Below, one piece after another: positions 36,401 through 43,100 of a stretch of 64,000 bases of DNA; position 1 is the stretch's first letter; every line of letters begins with the position of its first letter. This DNA is from Hepsetus odoe (taxonomy: Eukaryota > Chordata > Actinopteri > Characiformes > Hepsetidae): NCBI GenBank assembly GCA_017165825.1, contig CM029379.1:17044159-17108158 (forward strand), given 5' to 3'. Below the pieces are notes generated by a model. That model saw only the letters and a program-made list of their open reading frames with translations, did no database searches and was not told the origin of the DNA. The position numbers and the translations under genes are program-made.

Positions 36401-39400
36401 CTGTAGGATGACCTTGGAGGTCAAGAAGAGGAGGAAAGTGAGGGCAGAGTCAAGGTTCAAGGGGTGGAAGCTGAAGGAAGAGGACTGCAATGTGGAATTC
36501 AGGCAGGAGTTTTAGTGAAAATCCCTTTACTTTTGTCCCTGTCTCACAGTGCCTCACATTCCTGAGGTCACAGAGTTTGTTAGCCTAAATCTGACCCCAG
36601 GAGATAGTAAGTGGCTGAACCTGCACTCAGTTACATTCTTACTTACTTGCATCATCTCATGAGCCCCCAGAAAACATCCAGCAGGAAAGAGTTACAGCTT
36701 TGCTTAGGCAGCTGCACTCATAAAATAGGGGACACATCTGTGAAAAAACACTTTTAAGTGGGGGCCTGGATGGGTGGATGCCTTGAAATATAGGTGGTAG
36801 ACAAGGCAGGAAGGTGGACCATGAGAAGGCCTAAGTCTAATGGTGGGAAAGGGGCAAAGGTGGGGAACTGAGGTTTCAATCATGACAGCATTGAATATTA
36901 TTGGTGGAAAACTAATAATGGGATGGATTTATGCAAATTTTAAAGGGGTTTGAAATGTATTTAAAGTCCAGAGTTGGGATGAGCATTTGGAGCTGCTCCC
37001 ACGGGACCACGCCGCTGAAACTCTTCAGTAAATTGGTTGTGCTGCATCTCTCTGACTTCACTCGATTTTTGACTTTGTTTGGTTTCTGACTTAGAAAAAG
37101 TTTCAGACTTAGGCTCACACCTCAATTTTCCACGACAGAGTTAACATGGGCACTGGGAGGTGTTGAAGAGCTACCGGATTGCTGGGAAACTACTGCAGAA
37201 GTGAAAAGGCAGACGACTAGAAATGTACTTGGTGTGACATCTGGAAAGAAGGAGGAGGATAAGGAAACCTGGTGGTGGAACAGAGAAGTCCAGGAGTGTA
37301 TACAAGAGAAGATGGAGGCAAAGACGACATGGGACAGTCAGAGAGATGAAGAAAGTAGACAGGTGTACAAGGAGATGAACCGCAGGGTGAAGAAAGCAGT
37401 GGCGAAGGCCAAAGATAAGGTGCTTGGTGAATTGTATGAGAGGCTGGACAGTAAAGAGGGAGAAAAGGACCTTTACGGATTGGCTAGACAGGCAATTAAA
37501 GATAGAAATGGAAATGTACTCACAAGTGAACAAAGCGTGTTGAGCAGATGGAAGGAGTACTTTGAGTGGCTGATGAGAATGAGAGAGAGGCTGAAGAGAA
37601 TGAGAGAGAGAGGGAGAGAGAGAAGATCAGATGATGTGAGGATAGTGAACCAGGAAGTGCAGCAAATAAGCAAGATGGAAGTAAGGGCAGCGATGAAGAG
37701 GATGAAGAATGGAAAGGCTTTTGGACCGGATGACATACCAGTGGAAGCATGGAGATGTTTAGGGAAGATGGCAGTTGAGTCTCTGACCAGATTGTTTAAC
37801 ACTCTGGTACTGATTTTCAAGAATAAGGGTGATGCACAGAGCTGTAGTAACTACAGAGGGATAAAGTTCATCAGCCACAGTATGAAGTTATGGGAAAGAG
37901 TAGTGGAAGCTCGGTTAAGAAAAGAGGTGAGGATTAGTGAACAGCAGTATGGTTTCATGCCAAGAAAGAGCACCACAGATGCAATGTTTGCTCTGAGGGT
38001 GTTGATGGAGATGTACAGAGAAGGTCAGAAGGAGTTACATTGTGCCTTTGCAGACTTGGATCAAGCATATGACAGGGGGCCTAGAGAGGAGTTGTGGTTT
38101 TGTATGAGGAAGTCTGGTGTTACAGAGAAGTCTGTGAGAGTAGTTCAGGATATGTATAATGGCAGTGTAACAGTGGTGAGATCTGCAGTGGGAGTTTTGG
38201 ATGCATTTAAGGTAGAGGTTGGATGACATCAAGGATCAGCACTGAGCCAATTCTTGTTTGCAATAGTAATGGACAGGTTGACGGACGAGGATAGGCAGGA
38301 GTCTCCATGGACGATGATGTTTGCTGATGATATTGTGATCTGCATTGAGAGTAGGGAGCAGCTTGAGGAGAACCTGGAGAGATGGAGATCTGGTCTAAAG
38401 AGGAGAGGAATGAAAGTGAGTGGGGCAAAGACAGAATACACGAGTGTGAATGAAAGGGAGGAAAGTGGAGCGGTTAGTATGCGGGGAGTAGAGGTGACAA
38501 AGGTGGAGGAGTTTAAATACTTGGGATTAACAGTTCAGTGTAATGGCGAGTGTGGAAGAGAGGTGAAGAAGAGAGTGCAGGCAGGTTGGAATGGGTGGAG
38601 AAGAGTGGCTGAAGTGATTTGTGACAGATGGGTACCAGCTAGAGTAAAAGGGAAGGTTTACAGGACAGTAGTGAGACCAGCTACAGTACTGTGCAAATGT
38701 TTTAGGCAGGTGCGGAAAAATGCTGTAAACAAAGAATGCTTTCAGAAATATAAATAATGATTGTTTATTTTTAACAATTTACAAAATGCAAAGTGAGCGA
38801 ACAAAAAAAAATCTAAATCAAATCAATATTTGGTGTCACTACCTTTTGCCTTCAAACCAGCATCAGTTCTTCTGGCCCCACAGAGCCCTGATCTCAACAT
38901 CATCCAGTGTGTCTGGGATTACATGAAGAGACAGAAGGATGTGAGGAAGCCTACATCCACAGAAGATCTGTGGTTAGTGTTTGGAACAACCTACCAGCTG
39001 AGTTCCTTCAAAAACTGTGCACAAGTGTACCTAGAAGAATTGATGCTGTTTTGAAGGCAAAGGGTGGTCACACCAAATATTGATTTGATTTAGATTTCTC
39101 TTTTGTTCATTCACTGCATTTTTTTGATTGATGAAAACAAATGATTAACACTTCCATTTTTGAAAGCATTCTTTGTTTACAGCATTTTTTCCACACCTGC
39201 CTAAAACTGTACACAGTACTGTATGTTGTGTGGGTTGGAGACGGTGGCACTGACGAAAAGGTAGGAGGCGGAGCTGGAGGTGTCAGAGTTAAAGATGCTG
39301 AGATTTTCGTTGGGTGTGACGAGGATGGACAGGATTAGAAATGAGAATATTAGAGGGACAGCTCAGGTTAGACGTCTTGGAGGCAAGGTTAGAGAAGCAA

Positions 39401-40926
39401 GGTTGCGTTGGTTTGTGCAGAGGTGAGATGAGGATTATATTGGAAGGAGGATGTTGAAGATGGAGCTGCCAGGAAAGAGGAAAAGAGGAAGACCAAAGAG
39501 GAGGTTTATGGATGTGGTGTGAGAGGTCATGCAGGTGGTTGATTTGAAGCAGGAAAATGCAGAGGACCGGAAGAAATGGAGATGGTTGATCCGCTGTGGC
39601 GACCTCTAAATGGGAGCAGCCAAAAGAAAAAGAAGAAGAAGAAGAAGAAGAAGACATATTTACTGTTTTATTACTAATTCTACAAAGCTTTATTCATATC
39701 TCCTGGATCTCCTTCCCAATGCGAGTGTGGTGTTTACCATATGTTTTTTTTTTGTTTTTTTGGGTTTTTTTTTTTGTTTTTTATTATTTGATTAGGCCAA
39801 GCCTGAGAGAAATACATAATTGCTTTATTTCTCCAGTACTACACATCCCTCATTTGTTCATATTTTTCTTTCAAAGAGTCAAACTTTCCTGTACTAATGT
39901 TCTGTTAATAATAGTTCTTCCAGGCTTCCTGAAGGACAAAGTTTTTGGCTCTCATTGAGGATTTGTTTTGTTTGTAAAGCGACCTTGGCTTTAAGAAAGG
40001 CACCACATAAATTAAATGTACAATACAGTTCAAATTGCGTGTCCAATGGGTATTCGAGGTTTTTCAAAAGGACATTTTTTGTGCCATTTATAATATAATA
40101 ATATAATAAATTATAATATAATAAATTGATTGATTAATTAAAAAATAAACATAAAAAATAATATCATATTTACACAAGAGACGAATGCGTAGCATTGTTT
40201 CCGAAAACCCAATGCAAGGATGTCAAAAATACATACGGCTAGAGGAACGACTGACTACAATACTACAACACAACACTTGACTGACTACAACACCCCGGAT
40301 CTTCACACGTCACTGGCCCGGTGTATCGCTTGTGTAGGTGCTATGTACATCGTGTTCTTTTACGGGAACTTTTACGCCTTTTTGTGTCGAGAATGTGTTT
40401 AAAAGAGTGTAGGAGGATAATTTAGGGCTTAAACTATAACAAAAGGCATTTTTTACTGTGGCGTTCATGTATTGCAGATTTTTCCGTCTTTCGTTCCAAA
40501 ACCTCCTGTGAAAGACAAAAATCCGTGATACATGAATGCCACGCCACAAAATTAGGGACTACTGTATTATTATCAGACGGTTCTATTCTATTGCTTTCAA
40601 GCTTTTTAAAAATAAGAAAATGTGATCTGCTCCTTAATTCTAGTAGTTAACTGTCTGCTTTCTGCAGATTTCAAAAAAGTCTACAACCCTGAACGTTTCT
40701 TGTAAAGGTCCCCCAGTAATGTATGATCTGGTGCGTGCCCAGCACTCACCTGCACGGCGCTGTTGAGAAAGCAGCTGTTCTGCCCGGGTTCATTGAGGAG
40801 TCCTTTGGTGAGGGCCAGTGAGAGCATGCTGCCAGGCTGATAAGACTTCCCCAGCCCTGGCACACCAGGTCCACCTGTGCCAGCAGCGCTGGTCCCTGGC
40901 CTCCTGAACAGCTTGACCCATGCCAT
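13156..40926 (-). CDS. usp53: usp53, USP-family ubiquitin carboxyl-terminal hydrolase 53
   Basis: Fourteen coding exons with matching phases total 2856 bases including the stop, giving 951 residues (human about 1070). The order is: Cys box NEPGQNSCFLNSAVQ (Cys52); DDAAECF about residue 130; zinc-ribbon pairs C176/C179 and C235/C239; His box RHYLAFAYH (His312) followed by WVFFDD; then a long disordered Ser/Arg-rich tail with polyQ, GLMTIYEDE, RTESGYESSD and the C-terminal CMTDTYRLKYH. USP53 is known from tight junctions, hearing and bile canaliculi. It was long called inactive, but recent work reports Lys63-chain activity; the Cys and His remain here. Teleosts have a and b copies and I cannot say which this is. 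The first non-coding exon probably lies near 47.9-48.4 kb. Intron 1 is packed with transposons, yet no exon is damaged. Confidence 0.95.
14025..14061. repeat. (TC)n microsatellite
   Basis: About 18 perfect CT/TC units, followed by a short TTCTAGAAAA-type repeated segment. Confidence 0.9.
14328..14879. mobile_element. Tc1/mariner-type foldback element, copy 1
   Basis: Flanked by TA. The left end CAGTACTGTGAAAAGGTTTT and right end AAACTTGCACAGTGCTG are inverted copies. The inversion extends about 190 bases inward (AATCAATATTTGGTGTGACC against its complement near 14735). No transposase can be read through. Same family as 33847 and 38682. Confidence 0.85.
16597..16638. repeat. (CA)n microsatellite
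   Basis: About 20 CA units after a short A-run. Confidence 0.9.
17106..17432 (-). CDS. usp53: usp53 coding exon 13
   Basis: 327 bases, residues 591-699. Contains the conserved QKGLMTIYEDE and NWTIQRTESGYESSD blocks of the USP53 tail. The acceptor reads CACTAGCAG, a tandem NAGNAG site, so isoforms with one serine or arginine codon more or less are possible. Confidence 0.92.
17578..17815 (+). mobile_element. SINE-A, full-length-like copy in usp53 intron 12
   Basis: Forward copy with the tRNA-like head GGGGCAGCGGTAGCTAGTTT, B-box-like GGGTTCAAATCCCAG, body GAGCAAGGTACCGTCCCCAT and the terminal AATAGTCACTTTCACTTTTT. Confidence 0.85.
18001..18029. repeat. A-run next to usp53 exon 12
   Basis: About 24 A residues on + lie just 18 bases beyond the exon 12 donor on the minus strand, where they form a T-run in the intron. 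Confidence 0.8.
18048..18402 (-). CDS. usp53: usp53 coding exon 12 with polyglutamine tract
   Basis: 355 bases, residues 473-590. Rich in Ser, Arg and Asp with SKPSWRPVREVLNVDRVL, which matches the WKPMRETLNVDS-type block I recall from mammals. A run of 12 Gln (about residues 572-583; bases 18071-18106), encoded mainly by CAG, follows immediately. Confidence 0.92.
18403..20439. other. usp53 intron 11
   Basis: No exon or named repeat seen. Two opposed open frames at 19301-19661 are composition artefacts. Confidence 0.55.
20440..20568 (-). CDS. usp53: usp53 coding exon 11
   Basis: 129 bases between the acceptor GGTCTAG and the donor GTATAA, residues 430-472. Charged, low-complexity sequence (GGERQRRESERGHRRPEPF) in the disordered tail. 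Phases agree with both neighbours. Confidence 0.88.
20729..20842 (-). CDS. usp53: usp53 coding exon 10
   Basis: 114 bases between TGTGTGGCAG and GTAAGG, residues 392-429, including GSKKLDGVREPAG and HKQPLQSANW. Assigned by splice sites and phase continuity more than by similarity. Confidence 0.85.
21419..21462. repeat. (CA)n microsatellite
   Basis: About 22 CA units, flanked by GAGA on the left and GACAGACAGACAG on the right. Confidence 0.9.
22287..22432 (-). mobile_element. SINE-B copy, reverse orientation
   Basis: Starts with the reversed tail ACATTTACATTTATGGCATT and AGCAGACGCTTTTATCCAGA, and ends with the reversed tRNA-like head TACCACTAGACCACCACCAT. The middle is shortened. Confidence 0.8.
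23166..23612 (+). mobile_element. Decayed Tc1-like transposon remnant
   Basis: The + strand retains recognisable blocks of a Tc1-family transposase gene: GATGAGTCTTCATTTCTGCT, TCACAAGATCTCAATCCAGC (Asp-Leu-Asn-Pro region) and CATCTTTGGCATGTGTTGGA. Stops and indels are everywhere. A different, older family from the foldback elements. Confidence 0.7.
24128..24162. repeat. (GA)n microsatellite
   Basis: About 17 AG units in a longer purine-rich stretch from 23990. Confidence 0.85.
24550..24725 (+). mobile_element. Diverged SINE-B-like copy
   Basis: Shares AGGGGTAGGATACTCAGCTG, the B-box-like GGATTCAAGGCTC and the tail TGGATAAAAGCATCTGAGAA with the family, at lower identity than the other copies. 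Confidence 0.55.
27393..27496. repeat. ATT/AGT trinucleotide repeats
   Basis: (ATT)n of about 12 units, then (AGT)6, then after about 45 bases another (ATT)n of about 7 units. Lies 80 bases inside intron 9 from the exon 9 donor. Confidence 0.85.
27580..27748 (-). CDS. usp53: usp53 coding exon 9
   Basis: 169 bases, residues 336-391. KWKDVASKCIRGHFQPLLLF and YANPDGTAVS are the conserved end of the USP53 catalytic-like domain. Donor GTAAGAG, acceptor GTCTAG. Confidence 0.95.
28248..28397 (-). CDS. usp53: usp53 coding exon 8 (His box)
   Basis: 150 bases, residues 286-335: LFYRVTDEN, the His box SSRHYLAFAYH (His312), then SSKWVFFDDATVKE with the Asp pair expected in a USP fold. The donor reads GTCATT, which is unusually weak, but the junction after VKE agrees with the mammalian protein. 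Confidence 0.95.
28398..29186. other. usp53 intron 7
   Basis: No repeat or exon recognised. Confidence 0.5.
29187..29333 (-). CDS. usp53: usp53 coding exon 7
   Basis: 147 bases, residues 237-285. SNCGQSIKIRRVLMNCPEIV supplies the second zinc-ribbon cysteine pair together with exon 6, then VTIGFVWDAEQSDLTE of the palm-like core. Confidence 0.95.
29888..30082 (+). mobile_element. SINE-A copy lacking its head
   Basis: Forward fragment from GATTGCCCTGAGGTACCCTT through TGCTCCCTGCTACACAGTGT to the terminal AAGTTACTTTCACTTTCACT. The tRNA-like region is missing. Confidence 0.8.
31340..31362. repeat. (AAAT)n microsatellite
   Basis: Five to six AAAT units. A second short run of the same motif lies at 31606-31630, on the other side of exon 6. 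Confidence 0.8.
31496..31601 (-). CDS. usp53: usp53 coding exon 6
   Basis: 106 bases, residues 201-236. QQVERVLERTDRLRSDMFGE and LLQAANT match the USP53 region between the two zinc-binding pairs. It ends NCP before the donor GTACGG and joins exon 7 to form Cys-Pro-Ser-Asn-Cys. Confidence 0.93.
32077..32159 (-). CDS. usp53: usp53 coding exon 5
   Basis: 83 bases, residues 174-200: FVCRSCGASSDPLPFTELVH and YVSTTAL. The CxxC pair (C176, C179) is the first half of the zinc ribbon. The residue two before it is Phe, where the mammalian protein as I recall it has Cys; that position is not part of the CxxC. Confidence 0.94.
32745..32848. repeat. Dispersed repeat family C fragment
   Basis: TTTTCTTAACCGCTTGTCCT, then a block ending GTCAGTCCATCACAGGGCT. 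Related sequence with CGCCAGTCCATCGCAAGACA is at 46285 and further parts at 49455. This is a widespread fish repeat whose class I cannot state with confidence. Confidence 0.55.
33218..33331 (-). CDS. usp53: usp53 coding exon 4
   Basis: 114 bases, residues 136-173: ENILERIHLHLVSDSSPEIC then TSKSCITHQKFAMTLYEQ. Strong similarity to USP53/USP54 in this block. Donor GTAACG, acceptor GATGACAG. Confidence 0.95.
33847..34394. mobile_element. Tc1/mariner-type foldback element, copy 2
   Basis: Flanked by TA. The ends CAGTACTGTGCAAAAGTTTT and AAAACTTTTGCACAGTACTG are perfect inverse complements. The minus strand keeps a piece of the C-terminal part of a Tc1-family transposase (DYMKRQKDVRKPASTEDL, residue pattern only), so the arms are transposase 3' ends. 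The element lies in usp53 intron 3, 170 bases from exon 3. Confidence 0.9.
34563..34697 (-). CDS. usp53: usp53 coding exon 3
   Basis: 135 bases, residues 91-135: SIFSQFQQSRERALPSDTLR and FKDEQRFQLGLMDDAAECF. Highly conserved in the USP53/54 pair. Donor GTAGGC, acceptor GTGTCAG. Confidence 0.96.
34902..34994 (-). CDS. usp53: usp53 coding exon 2
   Basis: 93 bases, residues 60-90: VLWQLDIFRRSLRQLSAHFC and LGDACIFCALK, directly following the Cys box. Both flanking introns are phase 0. Confidence 0.96.
36515..37160. mobile_element. Unidentified insert inside the RTE element
   Basis: RTE coding similarity stops after the block ending FRQEF and resumes with ALGGVEELPDCWETT at about 37155. The intervening 640 bases do not belong to the RTE. 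No terminal inverted repeat or target duplication was obvious by eye, and no family was recognised. Confidence 0.55.
37201..38226 (+). pseudogene. RTE reverse transcriptase ORF fragment
   Basis: A 341-codon open frame from the endonuclease-RT linker through RT fingers and palm: WWWNREVQECIQEK, KAFGPDDIPVEAW, NYRGIKFISHSMKLWERVVE, QQYGFMPRKSTTDAMFAL and FADLDQAYD. It stops at TGA 38224-38226, inside what should be the palm. A short deletion is likely after LFNTLVLIF, where the family normally has more residues. Confidence 0.85.
38254..38681 (+). pseudogene. RTE reverse transcriptase, continuation with FADD box
   Basis: Continues the RT in the same element: SPWTMMFADDIVICIESREQ holds the catalytic Asp pair, followed by thumb-like VKKRVQAGWNGWRRV. 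It is cut at RTVVRPA by the Tc1-type insertion at 38682; the open frame beyond that point belongs to the transposon. Confidence 0.85.
38682..39223. mobile_element. Tc1/mariner-type foldback element, copy 3, nested in the RTE
   Basis: Inserted at a TA in the RTE RT gene: left flank GACCAGC-TA, right flank TA-TGTTGTGTGG. Its ends are CAGTACTGTGCAAATGTTTT and AAAACTGTACACAGTACTG. Its plus strand includes SPDLNIIQCVWDYMKRQKDV, the C-terminal DDE region of a Tc1-type transposase, in truncated form. Confidence 0.92.
39625..39655. repeat. (AAG)n tail of the RTE element
   Basis: About eight AAG units after AGCCAAAAGAAA mark the 3' end. RTE elements often end in short tandem repeats. Confidence 0.8.
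40750..40926 (-). CDS. usp53: usp53 coding exon 1 (Cys box)
   Basis: 177 coding bases, residues 1-59, from the ATG of MAWVKLFRRPG to the donor GTGAGT. SMLSLALTKGLLNEPGQNSC holds catalytic-type Cys52. About eleven extra Gly/Ala/Pro-rich residues (GTSAAGTGGPGVPG) lie before GKSYQPGS compared with the mammalian N-terminus as I recall it. An in-frame upstream ATG (MTLSDLWRG) exists, but MAWVK matches the family start. Confidence 0.95.
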
Positions 40927-42888
40927 GGGGCACGAGTCCACCCCTCTCCAGAGATCAGAAAGAGTCACTTATTTAAGGAGGAGTCTTTCTCGGTCTTCGG
41001 CAACATCTGTACCCAGCAGTCCCTGTGCCTGACAGCGAATGCTATCTCAGACTCAGTAGGACGTCCTACTTGTGGAGAACCTGGCCACACACCATTGGGA
41101 TGGAAGAATGCGTCCCGAACAAAAGTGTCCTAGCCCGATGTATATTTTAGCAAGTGCATGATGTCTAGCCACAGGCTGTGACGTATAGTTTCTTTGCTAA
41201 TCTTGCAGATTGGATGCCTGAAGTGCAGCTTAGTCTCTGTCTGGGGGAAAACCCTGGCATTGACATGCGATTGGAAAAGCCGAAGGGGGATGGAGAGTGG
41301 GACAAATCCATTTTTCTCCAGAGCTTTCCTGATAGGGTCAGCACAGGTCAATCAGCAACTCATCCATAGGGACGTTTCACAGCGGTGGGCTGGAACACTG
41401 GCTGCAAAGTACGACCTATCATGATTGACAGAGGGAGGGAAGGGGGATAAAGGAAAAGAAAAATCAATGGTTGTTAAAAGGAAAGCCACTTCAGACTGGT
41501 GCAGATATTAGGCAAAATGAAGTGTGACAGTCTAGATACTGTTACCACCAACTTGCTACTTTTGCACATGTAAAGCCCCGCGATTTTATATGGATATATT
41601 TAGAAAAGCCATGTGTAAAATCAGTGTCCTTCACATTTCCCTTGGTATGGGTTTATGCTAAATCGCTCAGGGCATCGCAAATGTTTCTTTATCGTCTTTC
41701 TGGGCCTGTGAGATCAATAAGCCATAAAACATTTGCTGAGCGGCCTGATGTTTTATGCTGGTTCAGCTCTACGGGAGAGACGAGGCCAGGTCCAAACATT
41801 GCACCAGACACCCCTTTAACTCAGAGTTCACTTTCAGTGTTTAGAGGGATTAGGGACACTGCCAAGATAAAAGATCACGCCAACGGCTGAACCGCAGATT
41901 CTGCTAACACCCTCCTCCACTTCACTGAAGTATGCACTCCTGCTGTCTGGGGTTCAGAGATTGAAACACTTTGCCTTCATTTGATCTCTTTAGAAGCAGA
42001 GAAAGTGGAGAATAGAAAATGTCAAAAAGGTATCGTCGCGATTTTCGATGCCCCTTCAACATGCTAATTTGTTTTTGCTGTTAAACAAGCTCAATTAACC
42101 AATTTAACTAAAAAAAAAAAAAAAAAAAGTTTTTTTCAGGGCATAAACAGTGTCATTATGGCTGTTGTGAAAGTCTTTAGTTGTGCCATATTCATTGCAG
42201 TTTTATTTTTTAAGCTTATTTCAAGTTCATTATTTCTGCCCTGACTATTGATATTTCACCTGAATAAGGTGAAGGTTTAAAGAAAGTAACAATATACCCA
42301 TAATATTTCCTCTGCAGGAGTGAATGTAGTGTACCGTTGCTATTTCAGGTAGATAGGTTTAATGATCTTTTTTATTTCAGTCTGTACAGCACTAGAGAAT
42401 TCCGAAAATCAGCTACTCTAATGGATTCCCAGCAATGTCATCATTCTCATGATCTTAATCTATTTTTAATGAAGCGTCCAGTTGATCAGACAAAATGCTT
42501 ACTGGGACAAAACGTAACCCAGTTAACATGGAGTGAAAGCTGAGAGGTCTTTCATTCCATGGTGAAAATGCTCAAATTGACTGAAGTATCCTTGGAGAAA
42601 CTTGCCTTTTGGCTAAACGTTTAGGAAGGAGCTTTTAAATAAGCAGCATCTCCCTTGTTGCAAAAAGCATGCCTCTTTCTTTCTTTGCCATTTTCCAAAC
42701 TGTTAAGAAAATCCCCACATCAATGAACACCAACAATGGAGGAGATACCGAAAACCTATTCAGATGAGCAGAGTTTGCTGAGGATCATGGCAGGAAGTAT
42801 AAAACCAAAAGGTTCTGGCTATGGCTGCTCCTTTTCCAAAGCTTTATCACAGTCGCTACACTGAATAAAAGAAAGGAAAGGTATTAGG

Positions 42889-43100
42889 GGGTGGCGTTGG
42901 TCTAGTTGTAGGGTACTTGCCTATGGACCTATGGCTCAAGAGGTCCCAGGTTCGAATCCCACCTCTAGCACTACCATCACTGGGTCCCTGAGCAAGACCC
43001 TTAACCCTGAGTTGCTCCAGGGGGACTGTCCCTGTAATTAGGACATGGAAGTCGCTCCGGATAAGAGCCTCTACTAAATGCCACAAATGAAAATGTATTA
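42889..43100 (+). mobile_element. SINE-B, full-length-like copy
   Basis: Head GGGGTGGCGTTGGTCTAGTT, B-box-like AGGTTCGAATCCC, body CCAGGGGGACTGTCCCTGTA and tail CCGGATAAGAGCCTCTACTA. The best-preserved member of the family in the window. Confidence 0.85.

Larger units (their letters stand above)
35425..39655 (+). mobile_element. RTE-like non-LTR retrotransposon, nearly full length but broken
   Basis: The 5' region (GGCCCGGGTTAACAATGACC) is followed by an AP-type endonuclease (TLNVGSKTGKG, VDILCVEETRWKG; 35720-36335 with frame breaks). Then comes a reverse transcriptase: FADLDQAYD at about 38050, a stop at 38224-38226, and MMFADDIVIC at about 38320. The C-terminal block after GVTRMDRIRNE at about 39310 leads into an (AAG)n tail. 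Without the inserts at about 36515-37160 and 38682-39223 it would be near 3.0 kb, the usual RTE size. It cannot move on its own. It stands antisense to usp53. Confidence 0.88.
34995..40749. other. usp53 intron 1 (between first two coding exons)
   Basis: 5.8 kb, most of it an RTE-like LINE (35425-39655) carrying two nested insertions. The remaining right part is AT-rich with no recognised element. Confidence 0.7.

Noticed and set aside
37171..37820. Minus-strand frames of 76-120 codons across the LINE
   Set aside because: Antisense shadows of the RTE reverse transcriptase frame on +.
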